A stretch of DNA of 64,000 nt. It comes from JACJXW01 sp964418125 (GTDB taxonomy: Bacteria > Bacteroidota > Bacteroidia > Chitinophagales > Saprospiraceae). Position 1 is the first letter of the stretch, and each line of letters opens with the position of its first letter. Where the stretch lies: positions 41,891 through 105,890 of the forward strand of contig CAYQKY010000007.1 in assembly GCA_964418125.1 (NCBI GenBank), given 5' to 3'. The translations under genes and the position numbers were made by a program. Under the pieces are notes generated by a model. It made no database searches. It had not been told where the DNA came from and saw nothing but the letters and a program-made list of their open reading frames with translations. Shown here in pieces: positions 41,752-50,886 of the stretch.

Positions 41752-44076
41752 ATGAGAAAGTTATTGTTGCTTGCTTTCCTGGCCCTATCCCTGACAAGGT
41801 CGTATGCCACCAAACTGGTTGAAGTCAAAATAGTGGATAAGGACTACATCTTGGCCCACTTCAAAGACGGGGAGGTATTCTATCGCGATGATGCAACCGG
41901 CCCGAGCGCCTACACGGGCCATGATTACGGGCCGGGAGACGATACGCTTGTGGTGTATGGAGAGGAACTGAACACAAAGCTCGCGGCATTAGTAGGTTCA
42001 TGGACGATCTCTTCGGAAAGCGATGAGCGGTACGGAGGAACCGGCCTGCACCCGGTAGCCGTCCATCGAAAGTCAAAAACCAACAACACCGATCACGACT
42101 GGAACTACAAACTCGGCCACTGGATCTTCCTGAAGCTTCCCCATTCCCTGAAACAGGGCGCCGGCTATACGCTCCATATTTCCCCCGATACCCAAACCGA
42201 CGCTACCCAAATGCCCTTTACATTCGATATTTTCAGCAGCCTGTCGGAGGCGGTGCATGTGAACATCATCGGATACCTGCCGGAAAGCCCGGTGAAGGCC
42301 GCCGACCTGTACCTCTGGATGGGAGACGGCGGGCCGCGCGATTATCACTCCTTCGAAGGGAATAAGGTGTGGATATACAACGTGGAAACACAGGAGAAAG
42401 AAGAGGTGGGAAAAGTCGCCTTCTGGAAAAGTATGGACACCGGTGCGGAAGCGGAAGGGCGGAACCTCACCGGGTCGGACGTGTGGAATGCCGACTTTTC
42501 GGGATTTTCCAGACCCGGGAGATACCGCCTCGCCGTGGAGGATGTCGGCTGCAGCCGGGAGTTTGAGATCCGCCCCGATTTATACTTCGAACCCTACAAA
42601 ACTTCTCTCCGGGGATATTTTTACATGCGCATCGGGGAAGATCAGATGGATATGGTTCCGGTACCGCGGCGCCCGCTGTTCATCCCGGGGAAGGACCCCG
42701 AGGGCTTCACCATTTACCTGACGGACCTGGACCCTTTCGATTCGTTGTGGAATGCTATTCCGGGCGACACCTGGGACGAGCCTCATTTCAAGCCGGCCCG
42801 GGAGTCGGAGTTCTGGAAACGGCGGCTGCCGGGAAACCCCACCAACCCCAACGCCAGGGGCGGCCACTCCGACGCCCTCGACTGGGACCGCCACCTCGCC
42901 CATGTGTCGAACATTTACGACCTGCTGCTTCCGTATTTGCTTACCGGCGGCAAGATCAATGACGACAACCTGGGCATTGCGGAAAGCGGCAATGGCATCC
43001 CTGACATTATGGACGAAGCCCGGAACGAGGTGGATTTTTTCTTGAGCATCCGCGATGGTGAGGCCTATGCCCACGGCCTGACCAATCCCACGGAAGAGCG
43101 AACCATCATGTTCCAGGCCGGAACCACCACCATGGCGGCCTGGGCCAACGCCGCCAACTGCTCCATGATGGCCGAATGTTTCCGCCTGTCCGGGCACGAG
43201 GATCTCATGGCGTATTACCAAGCCGAAGCCATCAAAGCCTTCCGGTTCGCCGAAAAGCAGGAGAACCAGCAGCTCGACGGCCGGCAGGACATTGGCGACG
43301 CCGTTATGCGCGGCCGGGATTTCAGAATGATGGCGGCAGCCTTTCTGTACAATACCACCGGCAGCCGGGAATGGGAAGACATCCTTGCGGAAGAAAGTGT
43401 CGTGAAAGATGAGGAGTCCCCCATCAAGCAGCAAAAACAATGGGAACAAACCTGGGGCACGGCGGCTTACCTGTTTTGTCCGCACGAACGGCATTACCCC
43501 GATCTGTATCGGAACATGAGATCATCCGTAAGGAAGCAGGCCCTCGAGCACAACGTACGGCATATGGACAAACGCCCGTCGCGGCGGGCCTCCAACGACA
43601 ATTACTGGCAGACGCCACACAACCTGCAACTGGTTCTCCTTGCCCATGCCCTATCCAATGATGAAACGGAAAGGGAACTGTTCGAAAAAGCCATGATCCT
43701 CGAGGCCGACTGGGGGCTGGGCAGAAACCCCACCAACATCGTGGAGATGACCGGGCTGGGCGAACATCATATCGTCAATTGCTACACTTCGGGCCGCAAC
43801 GACGGCGCCCCCGGCCTCCACCCCGGCCATACGCCCTACAACAACCTCGACCCCTGGGGCGGCAGCCACAACGGGTCGAACCCGCAGTGGTTCATCGAAA
43901 AATGCTACCCCGAATGGAAGGCCGGCGGCTGGCCCCATCAGGAGGGCTACTTCAACTGCCGGTACTCCTGGGCCAACGGCGAATTCACCCCCCGGCAGAC
44001 CATGCGCGGAAAAATGGCCCTGTACAGTTATCTGCACGGAATATCCGAAGGCAGGAACAACTCAAACAAGAACTAA
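41752..44076 (+). CDS. GH9-like enzyme with N-terminal Ig-like domain
   Basis: 774 residues with a signal peptide (1-19, ending 'RSYA'). Residues 20-270 are a cellulase N-terminal Ig-like region ('EAVHVNIIGYLPESPVKAAD', 'FSRPGRYRLAVEDVGCSREF'). The (alpha/alpha)6 barrel follows: 'RGGHSDALDWDRHL' takes the place of the HDAGDYGKY aspartate motif; 'RNPTNIVEMTGLGEHHIVN' and 'HPGHTPYNN' are in the usual C-terminal positions. The Glu of 'ANGEFTPRQ' is a candidate acid. GH9 enzymes mostly cut beta-1,4-glucans, but this divergent Bacteroidota group may have other substrates. It lies 13 bases after the fucosidase gene. Confidence 0.85.
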   Translation: MRKLLLLAFLALSLTRSYATKLVEVKIVDKDYILAHFKDGEVFYRDDATGPSAYTGHDYGPGDDTLVVYGEELNTKLAALVGSWTISSESDERYGGTGLHPVAVHRKSKTNNTDHDWNYKLGHWIFLKLPHSLKQGAGYTLHISPDTQTDATQMPFTFDIFSSLSEAVHVNIIGYLPESPVKAADLYLWMGDGGPRDYHSFEGNKVWIYNVETQEKEEVGKVAFWKSMDTGAEAEGRNLTGSDVWNADFSGFSRPGRYRLAVEDVGCSREFEIRPDLYFEPYKTSLRGYFYMRIGEDQMDMVPVPRRPLFIPGKDPEGFTIYLTDLDPFDSLWNAIPGDTWDEPHFKPARESEFWKRRLPGNPTNPNARGGHSDALDWDRHLAHVSNIYDLLLPYLLTGGKINDDNLGIAESGNGIPDIMDEARNEVDFFLSIRDGEAYAHGLTNPTEERTIMFQAGTTTMAAWANAANCSMMAECFRLSGHEDLMAYYQAEAIKAFRFAEKQENQQLDGRQDIGDAVMRGRDFRMMAAAFLYNTTGSREWEDILAEESVVKDEESPIKQQKQWEQTWGTAAYLFCPHERHYPDLYRNMRSSVRKQALEHNVRHMDKRPSRRASNDNYWQTPHNLQLVLLAHALSNDETERELFEKAMILEADWGLGRNPTNIVEMTGLGEHHIVNCYTSGRNDGAPGLHPGHTPYNNLDPWGGSHNGSNPQWFIEKCYPEWKAGGWPHQEGYFNCRYSWANGEFTPRQTMRGKMALYSYLHGISEGRNNSNKN

Positions 44077-44079
44077 CCC

Positions 44080-44979
44080 ATGGAAAACATTCTCGTCATC
44101 GGAAGCTCCAACACCGACATGGTGGTCAAAACCTCCCGCTTTCCCCAAGCCGGAGAGACCATCATTGGCGGTGAATTTTTCTCCTTTCCCGGAGGGAAGG
44201 GCGCCAATCAGGCAGTAGCGGCCGCCCGGCTGGGGGGCAGCGTCACTTTCCTCTGCAAGACGGGAAACGACATCTTCGGCAGCCAGGCCATAGAAGGTTT
44301 CCGCCGGGAAAACATCAATACGGATTTCATCCGGACAGATGCCGAAACAGCCTCCGGCGTTGCACTCATCACCGTGAACGAGCAGGGGGAAAACCAGATC
44401 GTCGTGGCTTCCGGCGCCAATGCAACGCTCAATGCCGCCGAGCTCGAAGATGCCCATCAGGCTTTCGAAGCCGCCGGCCTCATCCTGCTGCAACTGGAAA
44501 CGCCGGCAGAAACCGTCGAAGCGGCCATCGTAAAAGGGGCGGCCATGGGCAAACGGGCCATCCTCAACCCTGCGCCCGCTCAGGAATTGCCGGCCCACAT
44601 CTACCGGAAGCTTTTTCTGATCACCCCCAATGAAACGGAAGCTGCCCTGCTGACGGGCATACCGGTGAAAGACGAGGCTTCGGCGGAAGGGGCAGCCCGG
44701 AAATTACTGGATATGGGCGTGCAGCATGTCATCATTACGATGGGGGCGAAAGGCGCCCTGTTCAAAAGCCCGGAAGAACAGTTCCTGGTTCCTGCGCAAA
44801 GGGTGGTTGCCGTAGACACCACCGCTGCCGGCGATGTGTTCAACGGCGCGCTTACCGTCGCATTGGCAGAAGGGCGGGGCTGGCGGCAGGCCATTGAATT
44901 TGCCGGCCGGGCCGCTGCCGTTTCCGTAACCAGGATGGGGGCGCAGGCATCGGCGCCCTACCGGCATGAAGTTACCTGA
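44080..44979 (+). CDS. rbsK: ribokinase (PfkB family carbohydrate kinase)
   Basis: 299 residues, the normal ribokinase length. The N-terminal signature 'FPGGKGANQAVAAARLGG' and the C-terminal 'DTTAAGDVFNGAL', with catalytic Asp252, are both intact. 'LITPNETEAALLTG' is typical of ribokinases. It phosphorylates ribose, or a related sugar, with ATP in the cytoplasm. It starts 3 bases after the GH9-like gene and is followed at 25 bases by a GRP-type sugar porter. The operon therefore couples extracytoplasmic glycosidases to uptake and phosphorylation of one sugar. Another pentose or deoxysugar as substrate is possible. Confidence 0.9.
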   Translation: MENILVIGSSNTDMVVKTSRFPQAGETIIGGEFFSFPGGKGANQAVAAARLGGSVTFLCKTGNDIFGSQAIEGFRRENINTDFIRTDAETASGVALITVNEQGENQIVVASGANATLNAAELEDAHQAFEAAGLILLQLETPAETVEAAIVKGAAMGKRAILNPAPAQELPAHIYRKLFLITPNETEAALLTGIPVKDEASAEGAARKLLDMGVQHVIITMGAKGALFKSPEEQFLVPAQRVVAVDTTAAGDVFNGALTVALAEGRGWRQAIEFAGRAAAVSVTRMGAQASAPYRHEVT

Positions 44980-45004
44980 TAACACCTCAAAACCATTCCT
45001 CATC

Positions 45005-46000
45005 ATGTTCATCATTGAAACTTACACCGTCGCAGTCATTTTCTGTATCGTCACCATGCTCTGCTGGGGCTCCTGGGCAAATACCCAGAAACTGGCCTCT
45101 GCCAACTGGCGCTTCGAGCTTTTTTACTGGGATTATGTTTTAGGCATCGTATTACTTGCTCTGCTGTTCGCCTTTACGCTGGGCAGCTTCGGAGAAGGAG
45201 GCCGGAGTTTCATACCGGATCTACAGCAGGCGGACAGCCGGAATATCGGCTCTGCCATCCTGGGCGGGGTGCTCTTCAATGCGGCCAACATCCTCCTGGT
45301 GGCGGCCATCGCCATTGCGGGCATGTCGGTAGCCTTCCCGGTGGGCATCGGGCTGGCGCTGGTCGTCGGCGTCATTGTCAATTACCTGGACGCTCCGGTG
45401 GGTGATGCTTTCCTGTTGTTCGGCGGCGTGGCGCTGGTGACGGTGGCCATATTGCTCAATGCAAATGCCTACCGGCGGTTATCCTCCAACCGGGGCGGCG
45501 TTTCCACCAAGGGATTATTACTTTCGGTATCGGCCGGCCTGCTGATGGGTTTTTTCTACAAATACGTCGCCAATTCCATGTTCCCCGATTTCAGCCAGCC
45601 GCTGGCCGGCAAGCTGAGCCCTTACACGGCGGTGGTACTTTTTTCCGGGGGCATTCTCGGGAGCAATGTGATGTTCAATACCCTGCTGATGAAACGCCCG
45701 TTCGTGGGCGAGCCCGTCAGCTATAGCGATTATTTCGGGGGCAGCTTTAAAACGCACCTTGTGGGGATACTCGGAGGAGTTATCTGGTGCATTGGCATGT
45801 CGTTCAGCATCATCGCCTCGGGTAAGGCCGGGCCGGCGATCTCTTATGGGCTGGGGCAGGGCGCCACAATTGTGGCGGCTCTTTGGGGCATTTTTATCTG
45901 GAAGGAATTCAAAGAAGCGCCGAGAGGCGTTTCCGGCATCCTGAACCTGATGCTGCTCTGCTATGCGGTGGGGCTGGGGTTGATCATTGTTGCCCGGTAA
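45005..46000 (+). CDS. GRP (glucose/ribose porter) family sugar transporter
   Basis: From the ATG at 45005 (MFIIETYTVAVIFCIV) the protein has 331 residues and about ten transmembrane helices; the frame's earlier ATG overlaps the ribokinase gene and codes polar residues. 'MLCWGSWANTQKLA' and 'LGQGATIVAALWGIFIWKEF' are typical of GRP/RhaT-like members of the drug/metabolite superfamily. It probably brings a monosaccharide into the cytoplasm by proton symport. Position directly behind rbsK suggests that its cargo is the kinase substrate. No terminator of the plain T-run kind follows; the dispersed hairpin repeat at 46012 is the only structure. Confidence 0.87.
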   Translation: MFIIETYTVAVIFCIVTMLCWGSWANTQKLASANWRFELFYWDYVLGIVLLALLFAFTLGSFGEGGRSFIPDLQQADSRNIGSAILGGVLFNAANILLVAAIAIAGMSVAFPVGIGLALVVGVIVNYLDAPVGDAFLLFGGVALVTVAILLNANAYRRLSSNRGGVSTKGLLLSVSAGLLMGFFYKYVANSMFPDFSQPLAGKLSPYTAVVLFSGGILGSNVMFNTLLMKRPFVGEPVSYSDYFGGSFKTHLVGILGGVIWCIGMSFSIIASGKAGPAISYGLGQGATIVAALWGIFIWKEFKEAPRGVSGILNLMLLCYAVGLGLIIVAR

Positions 46001-46011
46001 AAGATCGGTGG

Positions 46012-46046
46012 TTGTAACGCCTAAATTTATTGGGCGTCGGAGACGT
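46012..46046 (+). repeat. dispersed hairpin repeat, copy B
   Basis: TTGTAACGCCT leads into an imperfect hairpin with ACGCC and GGCGT arms around an AAATTTATT core. It is followed by CGTC-GGA-GACG. The words match those at 21969-22018. It lies between the convergent porter and CHU_C genes and may double as a transcript end. Confidence 0.5.
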
Positions 46047-46096
46047 AATATTGAGCGGGGTAACGTGCGATCAAGATGATCGCCGCACGAGCACGG

Positions 46097-47707
46097 TCAC
46101 CGCACTAAGGCCACCGCTCCGCTTACTTCCCGGAGCTGCCCGTCATCAAATATGATATGTGCCTGATAAACGTATATGCCGGCGGGCGCGGGCTGCCCTC
46201 CGGCCTGGCCATCCCAGCCGCTTCCCGGGCTGCCGGCCCCAATGGCTGTTGACGCAAACACCATGGCGCCCCAACGGTTGAATATGCGCAACCGCGGTAT
46301 TTCCTTTACCTCATCGCCCCCATAAATGGTAAAGAGGTCATTTATCCCATCGGCATTGGGAGAAAAGGCGGTGGGAATATATACTTCGTACCGATCCAGG
46401 ACCAGATGGATGATGCTGTCGCAGTGGTCAGCCGAAGTGAACCGCACCGTGTATTCCCCGGGTTGGCCATACCGGCGGCCGCCCAACTCCCAGGTTTCCG
46501 ATCCGAATATTTTGGCATAGACCGTATCGGCAGCCTGGCCGACGGCAGACAAGCGAAGCTCTATGATGCTGTCACAGTTTGTTACTGTTTTTAAGGTATC
46601 CAGGTAGATTCCGCTCTCGGTAAGAATACGCCCATGGAAAACATACTGGCTGCCGGCACAGATCCGGGCTTCCTGCACCGTCCGCGTCGCAGTAGTGCGG
46701 AAATGATACGCCTCCGTCAGGCTGCAACTGTTCGGCCCGGATAGCCGCACCCGATAGCGCCCCTTTTCCGGCGGGCGGCTGAGCTGCGGGCCGGTTTCTC
46801 CGATCAGGGCGATGCCATCTTTGTACCATTGATATGTTAAAGTATCCCTCTCCGGTATTTCCAGCACTGCGGCGCCTGCGCAGGCATTGCCGGAAATGCG
46901 GATGTCGAAGTCGAATGCCGGCCGCTCCGCCAGAATGAGGTTATCAAAAAAATGGTACACGCCATCCGGGGAAGGCGCCAGGGAGCAATCCGGGCCGATG
47001 GCAATGGCCTCTATATTACGGATAGGGATAAGTTCAATTTCCACCTTCTGCCAGTTGTTGGCGCCGCTGGCCCTCACCTTGCCCAGTTCTTCCCATCCCG
47101 GGCCGTTTGTCGGGCAGCCGAAGTCTCCCCGGTCCTGGCCGAAGGGAAGGTTCTGGCAGGAAGGGGCCCCGTAGAAAGCGATATTTATCGGCGGAGAATG
47201 GAGCGGATCGGCAAACCCTACATAAAATTGGACCTTATACAAAACGCCAGCCTGCAGCGGTTCCGGCAGGCAGGCGCCGGCATATTCTTTCCAGTTGGGC
47301 TGGGGGTCGTTGGGGTCAAAGCCCGGCCGGCCGTTCCGGAAGCCAATGCAGCCCTCTCCATCGGGTAAGGGTAAGGGAGGCGGAAATTCGTCCCACCCCA
47401 TCCAGCCGCAGGCATGAAGGAAGTCGGTAGTGGGTATAGAGGCCTGGACCCATCCGGAAACGCAGTACATCTGCGAGCTGCTGCCGGGACAACAATCCTG
47501 GCTTTCAAAAGAAGGGTTGGGAATGAGCGAATACGGGAGCGGGGGCGGACAATCACAATCCGGGTCGTTCAGGTCGATCAACCCGTCGCCGTCGTCATCC
47601 AGGGCGTTGTCGCAGATCTCGGCATTCGGAACTGCCGAAAAGTGCCGAATGAACATCGGCAAATCAGCCGCAAGGCTGATTATCCCTAATATAACAAACG
47701 CCTTCAT
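46097..47707 (-). CDS. CHU_C-terminated (gliding-type T9SS) surface protein
   Basis: 536 residues from the ATG at 47707 (MKAFVILGIISLAA). It has a Cys/Asp-rich segment 'DNALDDDGDGLIDLNDPDCD', typical of Bacteroidota surface proteins, and a galactose-binding-like domain ('NPSFESQDCCPG' to 'VYHFFDNLILAE', about 50-265). A Cys-containing Ig-like part follows, then the gliding-motility C-terminal domain 'IPTAFSPNADGINDLFTIYG', 'IFNRWGAMVF' and 'GIYVYQAHI' (about 450-536). The last domain directs secretion by T9SS and surface attachment. It may bind glycans for PUL 2, whose last visible gene it would be. Confidence 0.87.
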   Translation of the reverse strand: MKAFVILGIISLAADLPMFIRHFSAVPNAEICDNALDDDGDGLIDLNDPDCDCPPPLPYSLIPNPSFESQDCCPGSSSQMYCVSGWVQASIPTTDFLHACGWMGWDEFPPPLPLPDGEGCIGFRNGRPGFDPNDPQPNWKEYAGACLPEPLQAGVLYKVQFYVGFADPLHSPPINIAFYGAPSCQNLPFGQDRGDFGCPTNGPGWEELGKVRASGANNWQKVEIELIPIRNIEAIAIGPDCSLAPSPDGVYHFFDNLILAERPAFDFDIRISGNACAGAAVLEIPERDTLTYQWYKDGIALIGETGPQLSRPPEKGRYRVRLSGPNSCSLTEAYHFRTTATRTVQEARICAGSQYVFHGRILTESGIYLDTLKTVTNCDSIIELRLSAVGQAADTVYAKIFGSETWELGGRRYGQPGEYTVRFTSADHCDSIIHLVLDRYEVYIPTAFSPNADGINDLFTIYGGDEVKEIPRLRIFNRWGAMVFASTAIGAGSPGSGWDGQAGGQPAPAGIYVYQAHIIFDDGQLREVSGAVALVR

Positions 47708-47736
47708 AAACATTCCCTGCGGATAGATCTCCCCGT

Positions 47737-49350
47737 TTAGTTCAGATTCAGTAATTCAAATAATTCTTGATCCATCTGCGGCTTCACCACACAGCGGTTG
47801 TCGAAATGCATGGTGGCCGTATTTTCTTCTGTGTAGGCCGGCCACTCCGGCAGGCCATCGTGGTTGGGGTCGCCAAAGCGGGCGAAGTTGATCCAGGCCT
47901 GGCTTACCTTGCCGGCCAGTTGATGGGCCTCCTCTCCACCACCCGTCATTTGCCGGCACCGGCCGATGTTGTCGAACACAAACGGTAATTCCATACAATG
48001 CATGGCCTTGTATTTTCCATCCAGGACCGGCGATTGCCAGGTGAAAAGATACATATAGACAGGAGCGCCGCCCTCCAGAGCGGATTTGCGGTTTGCCTGA
48101 TACACCGCGCCGGGGCGGAACATTACATCGATGTCTATCAGGTCGGAAGGCCGGGTATCTTCCGGATAGGCTTTTTTCACTGCTGTGACATAGGCTTCGG
48201 CATTATCGCCGTACCGGTTCTGAATAAAGGCCAGGACATTCTCCCGGGCGGCATTGCTCAACCCGGAGGCCAGGGAGGGCATAAACTCATTTTTCGTAGT
48301 GCCCAGCATCAAGGGAACATCCCTGGACAAGGCAAAGGCTCCTTCGGAGAACAAGGGAAAAGGAAGTACCTCTCCGTCCTGACTGGGGCCCCAGCTCAGG
48401 CCAAAGCCCGGTATAGGCCTGCCTTCCGCCCGCAATTTAGCCTCTACTGTTTTCAGGGCCTTTTTCCCTGCTTCCCGCAGATGAGCAAAGGGCAGCGTTT
48501 GAAGGGAATCAACCTCCTCCGGTTTGATCTGAAGTTCCTTCAGGACTTCGGCGCTGACCAGTTGTGTGGTTTCTTTGTCCAGCATTGCCATCCTGAAGGA
48601 GCCGCTCTGGTTTACTGCTTTGTGGAAAAGGCCCTTGGCAGAGGGCATGGCCATCAATGTATTGACCTTAGCGCCTCCGCCTGACTGCCCGAATATCATG
48701 ACATTATCCGGGTCGCCTCCAAAATTGGCGATGTTGGCCTTTACCCATTCCAGAGCTGCCCGCAGATCAATGATGCTTACATTGGCAGAGTGTTCGTACT
48801 TTTCACCATAAGCCGAAAGGTCCAGAAACCCCAGTATATTCAACCGGTGGTTGACCGAAACGACGACAACATCCCCCTTCCGGGCCAGGTTCTCTCCATG
48901 GTAAGAAGGCAGTTCCTGAGACGACCCCGCAGTGAATCCCCCGCCGTGTATCCAGAACATGACGGGGCGTTTTTTGCCGTCATCGATGCCAGGCGACCAG
49001 ATATTCAGGCAGAGACAGTCTTCGCTGGTGTAACCCCAGTCGTGATCAAAAACGAATTCGATCTCATCGGATACAGACGTAACCGGGTTCTCCAACGGGC
49101 AGACCGGCCCCCAGGTCATTGAACTGCGTACGCCCTCCCAGGGTTCCATCCTCTGCGGCGCCTCAAAGCGCTTGGCCTGAGCGTAGGGAATGCCTTTCCA
49201 GGTATAAATGCCATCGCTGATGAACCCTCTTACCTTACCCGACTCCGTATCAGCTAAAGCGACATTTTCACCGGTTATCAACTGGGCGTAGACGGCAGGC
49301 GCCGGAGATAGGACAAAAGCCATGAAAATCAATAAGAACGTGCGGTTCAT
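47737..49350 (-). CDS. type-B carboxylesterase (para-nitrobenzyl esterase-like)
   Basis: 537 residues with a signal peptide ending near 'AVYAQ'. Type-B features: 'EDCLCLNIWSPG', 'PVMFWIHGGGFTAGSS' oxyanion loop, and nucleophile Ser223 in 'IFGQSGGGAKV'. The usual GESAGG is GQSGGG here, a variant seen in other Bacteroidota esterases. The His candidate is in 'KAMHCMELPFVFDN'. It hydrolyses ester bonds in the periplasm, possibly acyl decorations of the PUL 2 glycan. It starts 22 bases after the FG-GAP gene in the same direction and is followed by the CHU_C gene after 29 bases. Confidence 0.9.
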   Translation of the reverse strand: MNRTFLLIFMAFVLSPAPAVYAQLITGENVALADTESGKVRGFISDGIYTWKGIPYAQAKRFEAPQRMEPWEGVRSSMTWGPVCPLENPVTSVSDEIEFVFDHDWGYTSEDCLCLNIWSPGIDDGKKRPVMFWIHGGGFTAGSSQELPSYHGENLARKGDVVVVSVNHRLNILGFLDLSAYGEKYEHSANVSIIDLRAALEWVKANIANFGGDPDNVMIFGQSGGGAKVNTLMAMPSAKGLFHKAVNQSGSFRMAMLDKETTQLVSAEVLKELQIKPEEVDSLQTLPFAHLREAGKKALKTVEAKLRAEGRPIPGFGLSWGPSQDGEVLPFPLFSEGAFALSRDVPLMLGTTKNEFMPSLASGLSNAARENVLAFIQNRYGDNAEAYVTAVKKAYPEDTRPSDLIDIDVMFRPGAVYQANRKSALEGGAPVYMYLFTWQSPVLDGKYKAMHCMELPFVFDNIGRCRQMTGGGEEAHQLAGKVSQAWINFARFGDPNHDGLPEWPAYTEENTATMHFDNRCVVKPQMDQELFELLNLN

Positions 49351-49372
49351 ACTATACAGTTTTAGAAAAGGA

Positions 49373-50884
49373 TCAATTTAATCGATTCCTCAATATCACG
49401 ATATCCGTATTCCCGCTTTGCCATCGGCTAACCAGGTCTTTGGGAATAGGCATAAGGGAATAAGTCATGGCCCCAAGGATCAGGTCCTCATCGCCATCGC
49501 CATCGTAGTCGCCCGCTTCCATGATCAGCCAGCGGCCATCGGCGGACCCCGGGAAGGTCCGGGCCTTAAACTGAAATTCGGACGATGCTATATTTTCCAG
49601 ATAGACAAATGACGCCTCCGGATGCCCTTCAAAGTCCGGAAAGAAGCAGGTAACCGCCAGGTCCATATCGCCATCCTGGTCGAAGTCGCGCGCCACTACC
49701 CGGGTAGCGCCATGGATTGGGAAAAAGAGCTGTTCGGAAAACTTGTTGTTGCCATCATTGATAAATATGCGCACGCCATGGTAGGGTTTGAGGGTATAAG
49801 AATAATCGGCATTATCCCCATTGACGGTAATGATGTCCTTGTGGCCGTCTCCGTTGTAATCCACCAGATCGAACCAGCTGGAGCCATATACGGGGCTGAA
49901 CCGCAGCACCCGTTCCCGCCGGAATTGCAGGTTGTCTTCCTGGTACAGGATATCGACTCCCTCATCGCCCTGGGCAGCCATCAGGACCAGGTCTTTTCGC
50001 CCGTCCCCATCCATATCTTCCGATACGACCCGTAAGATGCCGGGAACGTTGAGCAGGTTCTCATAGCTGTATTTTCCGCCTTCCTGTTCTTCCAATAAAG
50101 ACAGCCGGCCGGTGTAGTGCCCGTATTCACAGATCAGGGCCTCGGAACGGCCGTCTTCGTTCAGGTCCTCGAGCAGCGCATAAACCGGGCGGTGCAAATT
50201 GCCTTGTATGGCGTGCATTCTTTCCCCTTCCATCTTGTGAAAAACCCCCGAACTGAGCTCGGAAGGACGCATCTCCCCAACTTCCAGTAAGAACTCTTGC
50301 CCTGCTGCCTTCTGATAGGACAGCATCGGCGTTTTCGTCCTGTTAAGCAGTTGAGGTTTCTTCTCTCGTTCCCAGTTTAAAAGCTCTCCGTACCCATTGC
50401 CGATCAGCAGCCCCAGGGTATCGTCGAAGGAGATAAAGGTGGTAAACGCTCCGTTTTTCTGATCCAGGCTAACCGGTTTTGCCTCGAAGAGCGGAAGTTC
50501 AGCTTCGAGTTGGAGCGGAGGATTCTCAGGGAGCTCATTCGGCGCGTTTTCCAGGATAAAATCATAGAGCGCCTGCCAATCCTCATCGGAGATAAGCGCC
50601 TGCCGGGGATAAAAATTCTGCTGCTGGATCAAAGTCCTTTCTGCCCAGGACATTTTCCGCAAGGGGTCGTAAGCTTTTATTCTGACGCCTAACCTTGCCC
50701 CCATTTCCGGCAAGACCCTCTCCGCCCAGAAAAACTTAGGCAGGCTGGCAGGCGAGGGAGGTATATGGCAGCTTCCACAGTACGCCTCATAGGTTTTGCC
50801 GGCAGCTGCCTCCCGGGAGTCCTGGCACTGCGTAAATACCCCCAGAAAAAGGAGAAACCACCAGGAATTAAGAACAATCTTCAT
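49373..50884 (-). CDS. FG-GAP/VCBS repeat lipoprotein with N-terminal heme (CXXCH) motif
   Basis: 503 residues. A lipobox around Cys20 ('GVFTQCQDS') is followed by one heme site, 'AYCGSCHIPPSP' (Cys36, Cys39, His40), in a short cytochrome-like helix segment to about residue 110. The rest is a seven-bladed FG-GAP propeller with calcium-type Asp motifs ('EDMDGDGRKD', 'VDYNGDGHKDI', 'RDFDQDGDMDL', 'GDYDGDGDEDL'). Heme plus propeller suggests a surface or periplasmic redox partner of an enzyme or binding protein. It follows the large UnbV gene with a 2-base gap, so the pair is co-transcribed. Confidence 0.85.
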   Translation of the reverse strand: MKIVLNSWWFLLFLGVFTQCQDSREAAAGKTYEAYCGSCHIPPSPASLPKFFWAERVLPEMGARLGVRIKAYDPLRKMSWAERTLIQQQNFYPRQALISDEDWQALYDFILENAPNELPENPPLQLEAELPLFEAKPVSLDQKNGAFTTFISFDDTLGLLIGNGYGELLNWEREKKPQLLNRTKTPMLSYQKAAGQEFLLEVGEMRPSELSSGVFHKMEGERMHAIQGNLHRPVYALLEDLNEDGRSEALICEYGHYTGRLSLLEEQEGGKYSYENLLNVPGILRVVSEDMDGDGRKDLVLMAAQGDEGVDILYQEDNLQFRRERVLRFSPVYGSSWFDLVDYNGDGHKDIITVNGDNADYSYTLKPYHGVRIFINDGNNKFSEQLFFPIHGATRVVARDFDQDGDMDLAVTCFFPDFEGHPEASFVYLENIASSEFQFKARTFPGSADGRWLIMEAGDYDGDGDEDLILGAMTYSLMPIPKDLVSRWQSGNTDIVILRNRLN

Positions 50885-50886
50885 AT

